Of a stretch of DNA of 64,000 bases, positions 8,326 through 16,559 are shown in pieces. The position numbers were made by a program, and so were the translations under genes. The notes under the pieces are model-generated. The model saw only the letters and a list, made by a program, of their open reading frames with translations, made no database searches and was not told the origin of the DNA. Source of the DNA: CAIKZZ01 sp035604595 (GTDB lineage Bacteria > Pseudomonadota > Gammaproteobacteria > Steroidobacterales > Steroidobacteraceae); the NCBI GenBank assembly GCA_035604595.1, contig DATNIE010000001.1, forward strand, positions 1 through 64,000. The letters are read 5' to 3'. Position 1 is the stretch's first letter. Every line of letters starts with the position of its first letter.

Positions 8326-9045
8326 CTACCACGGCAGTTCCTTGCCGTCGTACTGCCAGAATCGCCCGGATTTCTCCTTGGTGAGCCCGGCGATGACCTG
8401 GCGCATGCCCGCCACGCTGTGCTGGGGCCGCATGGGCGCATTCGCACCCCCCATCGCGGTCGCGGTCCAGCCCGGGTGTAACGGCACGGCGATGATTCCG
8501 CGCCGCGCGAGGTCGAGCGCCATCGACCGCATGATTGCATTGACGCCGGTCTTGGTGCTGCGGTAGGCGTACAGACCCCCGAGATTGTTGCTGCCGATCG
8601 AGGCAATCACGCTCGACAGCGTGACGATCTTCTTCTGCGCGCTGGCAGCGACATGATCGACGAATGCCTCGGCCATCTTCATAGGCCCGAGCGTGTTGAC
8701 CCGAAAGGTGTGCATCCAGTCCTCGTAGTCGGACTTGCCCAAGCGCTGCGCCTGCATGCCCTGTCCGGCGAAGCTCTGTGCGCCCATCGTCCCGGCATTG
8801 TTGATCAGCACATCGATCGGGGTTCCGGCGAGCCGCTCGGCGAGCGCATCGATCGCAGCGTGATCGACGACGTCGAGCACAAAGACCCGGATCCGGCCCG
8901 CCGCGGCCTTGGTCAGCGTTTCGAGCTCGGCGTACTTTGCCGGGTCGCGCGCAGTGGCGAGCACGCTCCAGCCGTCCGCCGCGTACTGGCGCACGAACTC
9001 GAGTCCGAGTCCACGACCGGCGCCGGTAATCAGCACTGTGGGCAT
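8326..9045 (-). CDS. SDR family NAD(P)-dependent oxidoreductase
   Basis: A 239-residue short-chain dehydrogenase/reductase. The cofactor motif TGAGRGLGLEF (TGxxxGxG) is at the N-terminus, NNAG is central, the catalytic serine is in TLSSVIAS, and the YxxxK pair is in YRSTK. The sequence after the active site, PGWTATAMGG, is like that of carbonyl-reductase or CsgA-type SDRs. The substrate is unknown. A strong ribosome binding site (AGGAGG six bases before the ATG) fixes the start. It lies 78 bp upstream of aqpZ on the same strand and may be transcribed with it. Confidence 0.88.
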   Translation of the reverse strand: MPTVLITGAGRGLGLEFVRQYAADGWSVLATARDPAKYAELETLTKAAAGRIRVFVLDVVDHAAIDALAERLAGTPIDVLINNAGTMGAQSFAGQGMQAQRLGKSDYEDWMHTFRVNTLGPMKMAEAFVDHVAASAQKKIVTLSSVIASIGSNNLGGLYAYRSTKTGVNAIMRSMALDLARRGIIAVPLHPGWTATAMGGANAPMRPQHSVAGMRQVIAGLTKEKSGRFWQYDGKELPW

Positions 9046-9125
9046 CCAAGCCCTCCTCGCAAACCGCCGCGCTGCCGCCAGCGCCCCCGCACGCGACTCG
9101 CAGATGGTAGCAGGGTGGTGGCGCC

Positions 9126-9977
9126 CTAGAGCGTGGTGCGCAGCACTGCGGCAAGCCGTATGCCGGCTCGGGCGAGCTGCTCGCTGACGATGGCGGCGGC
9201 GCCGTCCGAATACTCTCCCGGCAGCCGCAACACGGATCGGGAAGGCTCACCACAGCGGAACTCGGGCAGGCGGCCGTAGGCATAGTCGCGGGCCAGCAGG
9301 TAAGACTCGTGCATCCAGTCTGCAAGATTGCCCGACTCGATCTGCGCCTGTACGCCGCGGTGCTCGGCCGCGAGCCGCGCCGCGAACGCGCCCTCCGGCG
9401 CGCCCCGCATCGCCCGCTTCACGAAGTCGACGTCCCAGGCCGCGTGCAGCGGTTTCGCCCGGCTGCGCCGGCCGATCCGGACCACGATCCGGTTGCCGCC
9501 GCGGTCATCGTTGTCCGCCGCGTGCAGCGGCTGGTGGACATCGGCAAGCACGTGCACGACGACCTTGAGCGCAAACAGCCGCGACTCGTCGGGCGCAGCG
9601 CGATCGCCGAGCACCGCGAGGTACTCGCGGTAGGCGTGCGATGCGCAGTTGCCGTCCGCGCAGTAACTGTCGGCCGTCGCGTCCGGCCGGCACACCGGCC
9701 GGTTATCGTAGTGCCACCGTTGGGAGCCCGGGTCGGCGGCGCTCAGTCGGTCCCTCTGCTCGTCCAGCCACACACCCAGCTCTGCAAGGCTCACATCGCC
9801 CGCGAGCCGACGGACCTCGGCGCGGGTCCGTGCATCGAGGAACTCCTCGGCAATGTCGCCGACGATACGGTGTCCCTGCGCGCCCCAGCCCCAGACGGGT
9901 GCGGACGGCAGGAGCGCGAGGACGAGCGCGAGCGCGAGCCAGCGGCGGATTGACGAGCGTGCGGCGATCCGGTTCAA
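9126..9977 (-). CDS. S1/P1 nuclease family protein
   Basis: An exported zinc-dependent single-strand nuclease/3'-nucleotidase of the S1/P1 (phospholipase C-like) fold. A signal peptide (RRWLALALVLALLPSAPVWG) is followed by WGAQGHRIVGDIAEE. In P1 nuclease the new N-terminal Trp binds zinc, and that Trp is present here. Later motifs include HYDNRP, VVHVLADVHQPLHA, GGN and a histidine/aspartate pair in LHAAWDVDFV, which make up the three-zinc site. I chose TTG at 9977 because GAGGAG precedes it and the signal peptide then starts correctly. The longer frame to 10262 runs into the opposite-strand cytochrome gene. The length of 283 residues is typical. It may scavenge nucleotides or phosphate. Confidence 0.88.
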   Translation of the reverse strand: MNRIAARSSIRRWLALALVLALLPSAPVWGWGAQGHRIVGDIAEEFLDARTRAEVRRLAGDVSLAELGVWLDEQRDRLSAADPGSQRWHYDNRPVCRPDATADSYCADGNCASHAYREYLAVLGDRAAPDESRLFALKVVVHVLADVHQPLHAADNDDRGGNRIVVRIGRRSRAKPLHAAWDVDFVKRAMRGAPEGAFAARLAAEHRGVQAQIESGNLADWMHESYLLARDYAYGRLPEFRCGEPSRSVLRLPGEYSDGAAAIVSEQLARAGIRLAAVLRTTL

Positions 9978-10230
9978 AGCGGGTGTGCTCCTCGACGGCT
10001 CGCGGGGCTGGTGTGCCCGGCGTCGGTACTGTACCGGAGGACCCCGCGGACGTGACCGGTGCACCGGAACCCCCGACGGCCCGATCGGGCGGGCCTCGTA
10101 CTCAGCCGTGGCGCGTTGACAGCTCTTGAAATACGCAGCCGTCCTTCGGTTTGCACGGTTGCGGGCCGAGCGCGCACTGCCGTCTGATGGGCGCGTGGCG
10201 ACATCGCTAGCGGCAACAGGGGCGACCGAC

Positions 10231-10644
10231 ATGAAAGCAAGGCTCACGGGGACGATGGTCATCGGACTCGCCTGGGGGATCGCGGCCTACGGCCAGGCAC
10301 CGCCCGCGGGCGATCCGGCACGGGGTGCCGAGGTGTTCAAGGCACAGTGCGCCGCCTGTCACCTCGCCAAGCAGGGCCAGCCGCCGCCGATCGGCCCGCA
10401 GCTGTACGGCGTCGTCGGCCGTAAGGCCGGCTCGTGGGACGGCTTCGCGTACACCGATGCGATGCGCAAGTCCAAGATCACCTGGAATCGCGCACTCCTG
10501 GACCAGTACCTCGAGAATCCCTACTCGCTCGTGCCCGGTGCAGCGATGGGCCTGCTGGTGCCATCACCGACGCACCGGGCCGATGTGATCGCCTACCTCG
10601 CCTCGCAGCCCGAGGCGCTGAAGCAGCCGGAGCGCACGCCGTAG
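10231..10644 (+). CDS. class I c-type cytochrome
   Basis: A small exported cytochrome c of 137 residues. A signal peptide (MKARLTGTMVIGLAWGIAAYGQA) is followed by the heme-binding CAACH and the conserved IGPQLYGVVGRKAGS segment of mitochondrial or c2-type cytochromes. A methionine in PGAAMGLLV is the likely sixth heme ligand. The C-terminal helix DVIAYLASQ is the usual one. It would carry electrons in the periplasm, and the partner is unknown. The ATG at 10231 was chosen because the signal peptide begins there and a purine-rich AACAGGGG lies upstream. It is divergent from the nuclease. Confidence 0.9.
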   Translation: MKARLTGTMVIGLAWGIAAYGQAPPAGDPARGAEVFKAQCAACHLAKQGQPPPIGPQLYGVVGRKAGSWDGFAYTDAMRKSKITWNRALLDQYLENPYSLVPGAAMGLLVPSPTHRADVIAYLASQPEALKQPERTP

Positions 10645-10806
10645 CGCCCCGACCAGCCGGCGCGTCCGCCCGCAGGCGCGCGAGCGTTGCGACGTGCGCA
10701 TCGAGGCACGTGAACGCCGGCGCCTGGGTGGTGCCGCGGTCCGGGGACGACTCGTGCGCCCGATGCGCTGCGCACCGTACTGCGTCAGGGCGGGCCGAGG
10801 CGATCG

Positions 10807-11226
10807 TCACCACTGCCCGCTGTTGGGCATCGACTTCCACGGCTCTGCGGCGGGCTGGGCAGCGCCCTTCTGTAGCAGTTCGATGGAAATGTTGTCAGGC
10901 GATCGGACGAACGCCATCCGGCCGTCGCGCGGTGGACGGTTGATGGTCACGCCTGCGTTCATCAGCCGCGCGCAGGTCGCATAGATGTCGTCGACCTGAT
11001 AAGCGAGGTGCCCGAACGCCCGCCCGATCGTATAGTTGTCCGGATCCCAGTTGAACGTCAGCTCGACCTGGGCAGCGTGATCGTGCGGCGCAGCCAGAAA
11101 CACCAGCGTGTACCGGCCGGCCTCATTGACGCTGCGGCCAACCTCCTCGAGACCCAGCTTGTTGCAGTAGAAATCGAGCGATGCCTCGAGGTTCGTGACG
11201 CGGACCATCGTGTGCAGATATTTCAT
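10807..11226 (-). CDS. gloA: lactoylglutathione lyase (glyoxalase I)
   Basis: Converts the methylglyoxal-glutathione hemithioacetal to S-lactoylglutathione. The 139-residue protein begins MKYLHTMVRVTNLEASLDFY, the standard GloA start with its first metal His. It continues with VELTFNWD (metal Glu), GHLAYQVDDIY (second His) and a final SIELLQ (second Glu). The gene for glutathione synthesis, gshA, is elsewhere in the window, which is consistent. A strong AGGAGG site precedes the ATG at 11226. The last 20 residues after SIELLQ vary in the family. Confidence 0.93.
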   Translation of the reverse strand: MKYLHTMVRVTNLEASLDFYCNKLGLEEVGRSVNEAGRYTLVFLAAPHDHAAQVELTFNWDPDNYTIGRAFGHLAYQVDDIYATCARLMNAGVTINRPPRDGRMAFVRSPDNISIELLQKGAAQPAAEPWKSMPNSGQW

Positions 11227-11348
11227 GTTGAGCCTCCTCGAACGCCGCCATGATGCCGCGGTCCGCCGAGCCGGTCACGCGGCCGCGGCGACCACTGTGA
11301 TAGTCTCGCCGCCCTCGTGGCCTTCCCGCGCCGCTCCGAGGTACCCCC

Positions 11349-12134
11349 GTGACCACCGCCCAGCGACTTGCGTCCCTCCTTTTCCGGATCCGGCCGTGGG
11401 CCTCGATCGCGGCCAGCGTCGCGCTCGCCGGCTGCAGCGTCCAGGGGCCCGCGAACGGCATGACGCGTGAACAGGGCGATGCGATCATCGCCGAACTCAA
11501 GGAAATCCACCGCACGCTGCTCGAGCAGCAGCGTGACAAGCCGGCGGACGCGGACCCGGCGCAACCGGCCAAGGTGCAGCTCGACGACAGCGGGACGCAC
11601 ACGCTCGGCTCGGCGACTGCGCGGGTGATCCTGGTCGAGTTCACCGACTACCAGTGCCCGTTCTGCAAGCGCTTCCACGATCGTACCTGGTCCGACCTCA
11701 AGCGCGACTACGTCGATACCGGAAAGGTGCGCTACGTGGTGCGCGACATGCCGCTGTCGTTCCATGCCGCGGCGCTGCCGGCGGCGGAGGCCGCCCGCTG
11801 CGCCGGCGAACAGGGCAAGTTCTGGCCACTGCACGATGCGCTGTTCGCAGCCCAGGAGAAGTTGTCGGCTGCGACGATCCGCAAGGCCGCGCTCGACCTC
11901 GGTGTCGCCCCCGCCGCCTTCGACCAGTGCCTCAAGGACCCCGCCACCCGCCATGCGATCGAGGCTGACATCGCCGAGGGCGACCGCATCGGCGTCAACG
12001 GCACGCCAGGCTTCGTGCTCGCCGAGAAGCGCAACGGCAAGCTCGAGGGCGCTCTGGTACTCGGCGCCCAGCCGACCGCGGTATTCACCTCGCGGCTGGA
12101 CGCGTTGCTCGGCGGCGCCGCGCACGCGCCCTGA
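11349..12134 (+). CDS. DsbA-family thiol-disulfide oxidoreductase, probable lipoprotein
   Basis: A 261-residue thioredoxin-fold protein of the BdbD/DsbA-like type. A signal segment ends in a lipobox-like LAGC, then comes a charged linker, then the thioredoxin domain with the active-site CPFC in FTDYQCPFCKRFHDRTW and the cis-proline in NGTPGFV. The helical insertion AAEAARCAGEQGKFWPLHD is typical of thioredoxin_4 proteins. It probably acts in the periplasm, anchored to a membrane, on folding or metal-delivery proteins. The start is a GTG with weak upstream signal. The divergent glyoxalase gene starts 122 bp away. Confidence 0.88.
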   Translation: MTTAQRLASLLFRIRPWASIAASVALAGCSVQGPANGMTREQGDAIIAELKEIHRTLLEQQRDKPADADPAQPAKVQLDDSGTHTLGSATARVILVEFTDYQCPFCKRFHDRTWSDLKRDYVDTGKVRYVVRDMPLSFHAAALPAAEAARCAGEQGKFWPLHDALFAAQEKLSAATIRKAALDLGVAPAAFDQCLKDPATRHAIEADIAEGDRIGVNGTPGFVLAEKRNGKLEGALVLGAQPTAVFTSRLDALLGGAAHAP

Positions 12135-12149
12135 CGGGGATCCGCTCCG

Positions 12150-12368
12150 TCAGCTGCCGCTGATCAACCGGGCGCAGAGCCCGATGCCGGCGCCGGCGGC
12201 GAGCACCCAGCCGAGATCGACGCCCCGCACCAGCGCCGCGCTGCAACGACCTCGCGATACAGGATCGCGATCTGACCGGCCGGCCCGCCGAACGAAATGC
12301 AGCCGACCCGCAGCCCGTAGCGGAAGGCGGCGGAACGACTCGGGGCAACAGATGCTGCGCCCGACACG
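12150..12368 (-). pseudogene. chrA: chromate transporter (chrA) remnant with internal deletion
   Basis: Seven bases after the ilvB stop, a GTG-initiated frame (12368) encodes AFRYGLRVGCISFGGPAGQI and then AILYREVVAARRW, the hallmark N-terminus of ChrA/CHR transporters. Homology stops after about 45 codons and that frame ends soon after. A neighbouring frame over the last 80 bases reads LVRGVDLGWVLAAGAGIGLC and then a TGA at 12150, which looks like a terminal membrane helix. The family is normally about 180-400 residues, so most of the gene is missing and the junction is out of frame. It is not expected to be functional. Confidence 0.7.
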
Positions 12369-12372
12369 GCGC

Positions 12373-14211
12373 TCAGAACATTTCGTTGGCGCCGGGCGGG
12401 CGCGTGGGTCCCTTGCCGCGCGAGACGATGTGCTCGCCGGTGATCATCTCGTCGTAGGCCTGGCCGGGTCCGACCATCGGATAGACACCGGCATCCGGAT
12501 CGATCAGCACCTCGAGGAACGCCGGACCCTTGAAGCCGATGAAGTCGGCGACGACGCGGCGCACGTCGGCCTTGTGTTCCAGGCGCTGCGCCCACTGAAA
12601 ACCGTCGGCCTGGGCGGCCTTGACGAAGTCCTTCTTGTGCAGCGACTTGTCGCTCGCCGACAGCCGTCCCTTGAAGAACAGTTTCTGCCACTGCTTGACC
12701 ATGCCGTCACCGAAGTTGTTGAGCACCACCACCTTGATCGGCAGGTCGTAGGTCGTCACCGTCTCGAGTTCGCCGATGTTCATGCGGATGCTGGCATCGC
12801 CGTCGATATCGATGACCAGCCGGTCCGGCCGCGCGAACTGCGCGCCGATCGCCGCCGGCAGCCCGAAGCCCATCGTGCCCATGCTGCCGGACGTCAGCCA
12901 CAGCCGCGGGCTCTTGAAGTCGAAGTACTGGGCCGCCCACATCTGGTGCTGGCCGACGCCCGTCGTAATGATTGCCTCGCCGCGCGTCAGCCGGTTGAGT
13001 TCCTCGATCACGTAGTACGGCTGGATCAGTTCGCTATCCCGGTCGTAGTTCATCCGGTGCACGCGCGCGAGCTCGGCGCAGTGGGCGTGCCAGGCCGACC
13101 AGTCGCGTTTGAAGCCGTGGTGCTTGCCGTGGTCGAGGAGCTGCACGACCGCATCGCCAAGCAGCCCGACGTGGCTGAAGTGCACGCGCTTGACCTTGTT
13201 GATCTCGGACGCGTCGATGTCGAAATGCGCGATGTGCTTTGCATTCCTCGCAAACTTCAGCGGCACTCCAGCGACCCGATCGTCGAAGCGCGCACCGAAG
13301 GCGATCAGGAAATCGCAGTCCTCCACCGCATAGTTGGCGAACGCCGTGCCGTGCATTCCGAGCATGCGCAGCGCGCGTTCATGAGTCGTATCGATCGCGC
13401 CAATGCCCATCAGCGTCGTGACAACCGGCACGCTGAACTCGGTCGCGAATGCCTTGAGCGCCTCGGCGGCGTCACCGTTGATGACGCCACCGCCGGCATA
13501 GATCAGCGGCCGTGCGGATTCACCGAGCATCGCGAAGAACAGGCCGAGCTCACGCTCGCCGAGGCGGTGGGCTTCGAGCTGCCGCAGCCGGCTGCGGTAG
13601 CCCTGAATCGGCAGCCGCCCGTGGCCGCGGAACGTTCCCTGCCAGGTCTGTACGTCCTTCGGGATATCCACGACGACCGGACCCGGACGACCGGTACGCG
13701 CGATCTCGAAGCCCGTGCGGATCGTCGCCTCGAGCCGGGTCGGGTCCGTGACCAGGAACACGTGCTTGGCGACCGAGCCCATCAGCGCCGACACCGGCGC
13801 CTCCTGGAATGCGTCCGAGCCGATTGCGGCAGTCGGAACTTGGCCGCACAGGACGAGCAGCGGAACCGAATCGGCCATCGAGTCGCGCACCGGGGTCACC
13901 GCATTGGTGGCCCCCGGTCCAGAGGTCACGACGCACACGCCCACCCGGCCGCTGGCGCGGGCATAGCCGGAGGCCATGAAACCGGCACCCTGCTCGTTGG
14001 CCGGGACGATCAGCGGCATTGGCCGCTGCGTGCTATCCCGGTTGTGGACGAAGATGGCGTCGTAGGTCGGCAGGATCGCCCCGCCGCTGTAGCCAAAAAT
14101 CACATCGACGCCCTCGTCGGCGAGGACCTGGACGATCATCTCGGCGCCAGACATCGACCGTCCCGCGAGCGGGTGGCGGTACTCGCCAGCGGTCTCGGGG
14201 TTCTGTCTCAC
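12373..14211 (-). CDS. ilvB: acetolactate synthase large (catalytic) subunit
   Basis: A ThDP- and FAD-dependent enzyme that condenses pyruvate with pyruvate or 2-oxobutanoate in valine, leucine and isoleucine synthesis. The 612 residues include the N-terminal ThDP-pyrimidine domain (catalytic Glu in NEQGAGFMASGYARASG), the SGPGATNAVTP and GQVPTAAIGSDAFQEAP motifs, and the diphosphate-binding DGDASIRMNIGEL...LNNFGDGMVKQWQ. Several motifs (GGAILPTYDAI, EQGAG, VPTxAIGxDAFQEA) resemble fungal Ilv2 more than E. coli IlvB/IlvI. The usual GYPGGA reads GYSGGA. The start is GTG 14211 or ATG 14154. Unusually, the small-subunit gene is divergent, not downstream. Confidence 0.93.
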   Translation of the reverse strand: MRQNPETAGEYRHPLAGRSMSGAEMIVQVLADEGVDVIFGYSGGAILPTYDAIFVHNRDSTQRPMPLIVPANEQGAGFMASGYARASGRVGVCVVTSGPGATNAVTPVRDSMADSVPLLVLCGQVPTAAIGSDAFQEAPVSALMGSVAKHVFLVTDPTRLEATIRTGFEIARTGRPGPVVVDIPKDVQTWQGTFRGHGRLPIQGYRSRLRQLEAHRLGERELGLFFAMLGESARPLIYAGGGVINGDAAEALKAFATEFSVPVVTTLMGIGAIDTTHERALRMLGMHGTAFANYAVEDCDFLIAFGARFDDRVAGVPLKFARNAKHIAHFDIDASEINKVKRVHFSHVGLLGDAVVQLLDHGKHHGFKRDWSAWHAHCAELARVHRMNYDRDSELIQPYYVIEELNRLTRGEAIITTGVGQHQMWAAQYFDFKSPRLWLTSGSMGTMGFGLPAAIGAQFARPDRLVIDIDGDASIRMNIGELETVTTYDLPIKVVVLNNFGDGMVKQWQKLFFKGRLSASDKSLHKKDFVKAAQADGFQWAQRLEHKADVRRVVADFIGFKGPAFLEVLIDPDAGVYPMVGPGQAYDEMITGEHIVSRGKGPTRPPGANEMF

Positions 14212-14332
14212 GACGGCGGATTTCTCCCGGACGAGACGGTCGAGAGTAGCAACCGCCCGCGATGTCGTCTATGCACCGCAAAAAAATCCGCGCTATGCTC
14301 TCAAAAGCCTTCCAAACCAGCCGGTTGCCGTC

Positions 14333-14839
14333 ATGCGCCACATCGTCGCGATCCTTCTGCAGAACGAAGCGGGCGCCTTGAGCCGGGTTGCGAACCTGTT
14401 TTCGACCCGCGGCTATAACATCGAGTCCCTGGCCGTCGCCCCGACGGACGAGCCGACCGTCTCGCGCCTGACGCTTGTGACCACCGGCAACGAGTCGGTG
14501 ATCGCCCAGATCATCAGCCAGCTGCGCAAGCTCATCGACGTCGTCCAGGTCGAGGACCTCACCCGCGGCGAGCACTTCGAGCGCGAGCTGCTGTTGCTGA
14601 AGCTGCGGGTCACGGCGTCCCAGCTCGAGCCGCTCACGGCCCTCGTGACGGAGTCCGCCGGGCGGATCCTGTCGGGATCGCTGCAGAACTTCGTCGTTGA
14701 GCTCACGAGCAGCGAGGCGCTGGTCACGCGCTTCCTCGCGCAGGCGTCCCAGCATGGCGAGGTGCTCGAGGTCGTGCGCAGCGGCGCGCTCGGAATCAAG
14801 CATGGAGCCGCGGCCGTCGCGCAAATCCCGGCCGCTTAG
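14333..14839 (+). CDS. ilvH: acetolactate synthase small (regulatory) subunit
   Basis: The 168-residue ACT-domain partner that stimulates the catalytic subunit and gives valine feedback. The sequence starts MRHIVAILLQNEAGALSRVA, with the valine-binding loop of the ACT domain and GYNIESLAVAPTD. The C-terminal half (LLLKLRVTASQLEPL onward) is the usual second domain. The length matches IlvH/IlvN. It is transcribed away from ilvB across a 121-bp gap that contains an A-rich patch and a TATGCT hexamer at 14294, a possible -10. I saw no leader peptide or attenuator. Confidence 0.95.
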   Translation: MRHIVAILLQNEAGALSRVANLFSTRGYNIESLAVAPTDEPTVSRLTLVTTGNESVIAQIISQLRKLIDVVQVEDLTRGEHFERELLLLKLRVTASQLEPLTALVTESAGRILSGSLQNFVVELTSSEALVTRFLAQASQHGEVLEVVRSGALGIKHGAAAVAQIPAA

Positions 14840-15013
14840 CCGCGATCCGCAACGCGGCCGTCGTGGTCGCGTCGATGGACGAGGAGAGCCAGATCCAGGC
14901 GTTGGACCGCTCTCACCACGGACTGCCGATCATGAAGGGCCGGGGCCATGCCCCGCGAGCACAAGCGCCACGGCGCAACCACCCTGTTCGCCATGCTCAA
15001 TGTCCTGGACGGA

Positions 15014-15787
15014 TCAGTCATCGGCCGTGGCATGCAGCGCCAGCGAGTCCGCCACGACCCAGGCGGCGCCGGTCAGGGCGAGATTCAGGGCGTTCTCGGC
15101 CCAGTTCCAATGGCTGGCGGGATCGGCCAAGAGCGCCGGCACGTGCACCAGCGGAGTGAAGGACGCGAACATGGCGGTCAGCAGGATCGCGGCAAGGCGG
15201 GCCTGCACGCCCGTCAGGATCGCAACGCCCGCCGCGATGTGGCCAACCCCGGTCGCATAAGCCCAGAACTCTTGCGTCGGCGGCAGCCATTTGGGGACGA
15301 GCGGGATGGTGAGGTTCAGATAGAAAAAATGCGCTCCGCCGAATAACAGCGCACACAGCCCGAACGCCAGCTGGCCCAGCCGCGTGAGGCGTGCGGCCAG
15401 GGCCGTATCGATCTTGGCGCTGGCGGCGTAGACGACTAGGCCAGCCGCCGCGATCGCGAGCTGCTCGGCAAGGCCGCTGTAGGTGCCGAACTCGGCGTAA
15501 TGGGTGAGCAGCAGGCGGCCGTTCATCAGGATGACGACAATGAGCGCATAGTAAGCGGTGAGCGCCGCGGCGCCCCAGGCCGCGGTCCGACGCCATTCGA
15601 CGGCCGCACCCGCGACGAGCATGAGCGCAGCGGCGGCATAGGCCAGGGCGGTGCGGTCGGGAACGTCCTTGGGCACCGGCTGCCCCGGGTCGAAGCCCCC
15701 CCAGGCCAGGCAGACCAAGCCCAACGCCATCACGCCGAGGCCGTAGACCCGCCAGCCGAAGGCCATCGTCGTTTTCTCTGCGGTCAT
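15014..15787 (-). CDS. DoxX-like multi-spanning membrane protein
   Basis: A 257-residue inner-membrane protein with about seven or eight hydrophobic segments. The C-terminal half (FGLCALLFGGAHFFYLNLTI, then HIAAGVAILTGVQARLAAIL) matches the four-helix DoxX family. The N-terminal half supplies further helices, so it is longer than the standard 130-150-residue DoxX. The function of this family is mostly unknown, with some members linked to thiosulfate or quinone redox chemistry. A small upstream frame overlaps its start by four bases (ATGA). The 174 bp between it and ilvH hold nothing recognisable. Confidence 0.75.
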   Translation of the reverse strand: MTAEKTTMAFGWRVYGLGVMALGLVCLAWGGFDPGQPVPKDVPDRTALAYAAAALMLVAGAAVEWRRTAAWGAAALTAYYALIVVILMNGRLLLTHYAEFGTYSGLAEQLAIAAAGLVVYAASAKIDTALAARLTRLGQLAFGLCALLFGGAHFFYLNLTIPLVPKWLPPTQEFWAYATGVGHIAAGVAILTGVQARLAAILLTAMFASFTPLVHVPALLADPASHWNWAENALNLALTGAAWVVADSLALHATADD

Positions 15788-15918
15788 GGCTGTGCCACCC
15801 TCAATTGCGAACGCGCGGCCAGAGCGATGATCAGGCCGAACAACACCATGGTCGCCATGTTGTCGGCGACGCTGAGCGGGGTGAAATGACGGGTCTGGCC
15901 GACCGCCGGGAGATGCAT
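15784..15918 (-). CDS. possible small single-helix membrane protein coupled to the DoxX-like gene
   Basis: A 44-codon frame from ATG 15918 ends in a TGA that overlaps the ATG of the DoxX-like gene. It holds one plausible membrane helix (MATMVLFGLIIALAA). Longer starts up to 16011 are open but look non-coding. The overlap argues for translational coupling. The ribosome binding site is weak and no family is recognised. Confidence 0.3.
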   Translation of the reverse strand: MHLPAVGQTRHFTPLSVADNMATMVLFGLIIALAARSQLRVAQP

Positions 15919-16047
15919 ACTCGACCCCGAGGAAACGTTAATCCCGGCTCTCATGCGATGCGCATGAATCGCGTCGGTCCGCGAGGGAATCCTCCGAACG
16001 GGCCTGTCCACTCGCGCGTCTCGGGCTGTGCCCGCGCCGGGCGCTGA

Positions 16048-16482
16048 TCAGTCGGCATGCAGGCGCCCGGCCGCCGTGCGGATCGCCTCCGGCACCGGCA
16101 CGACGCCGCGGGTCAGCGCATCGACGTAGACGTGCACCAGCCGTCCGACGGCCGCAGCCTCCAGCGCCTCGCCGCTAAACAGGCCAATTCGATAGATGAC
16201 GCTCGAGTTGCCGAGCTTTTCGAGCCGCAAGCCGGCGTACACGGGTTCCGGAAACGACAGCTCCCTGAAGAACCGGCAGCTCGTCTCGGCGACGACGCCG
16301 ATCGCCGGCAGGCGCCGGATATCGGTGCCGGTCGCCTCGATCAGATAGGCATTCACGGCCGTGTCGAAGTAGGAGTAATAGACGGCGTTGTTGACGTGGC
16401 CGTAGACGTCATTGTCCATCCACCGCGTCGTGATCGTGCGGAACGAGCGATAGTCGGCGCGGGCGATATTGGGGTCGTGCAA
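16048..16482 (-). CDS. acyl-CoA thioesterase (YbgC/4HBT hotdog fold)
   Basis: A 144-residue hotdog-fold thioesterase. The N-terminal motif RWMDNDVYGHVNNAVYYSYF contains the Asp and HVNN of the 4-hydroxybenzoyl-CoA thioesterase family, with the acyl-CoA binding helix following. It hydrolyses acyl-CoA thioesters, and chain preference cannot be told. The protein is cytoplasmic. It is divergent from the alcohol dehydrogenase gene (77-bp gap). Family confidence is high and the substrate is unknown. Confidence 0.88.
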   Translation of the reverse strand: MHDPNIARADYRSFRTITTRWMDNDVYGHVNNAVYYSYFDTAVNAYLIEATGTDIRRLPAIGVVAETSCRFFRELSFPEPVYAGLRLEKLGNSSVIYRIGLFSGEALEAAAVGRLVHVYVDALTRGVVPVPEAIRTAAGRLHAD

Positions 16483-16559
16483 CTGTCTCGCTCCACGGTG
16501 CGCGGCGCGAGAGCTAGACTAGCAGAGCACGGGCCGGTGCCGGCCCCCCCGGGAGCGCA

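Noticed and set aside
14294..14299. TATGCT as -10 of the ilvH promoter
   Set aside because: No acceptable -35 hexamer lies 16-18 bp upstream, so it is noted only in the gene entry.
11764..14418. 884-residue plus-strand open frame across ilvB
   Set aside because: It is antisense to a strongly conserved gene and reads as Arg/Pro-rich low-complexity sequence, as expected from GC-rich shadow frames.
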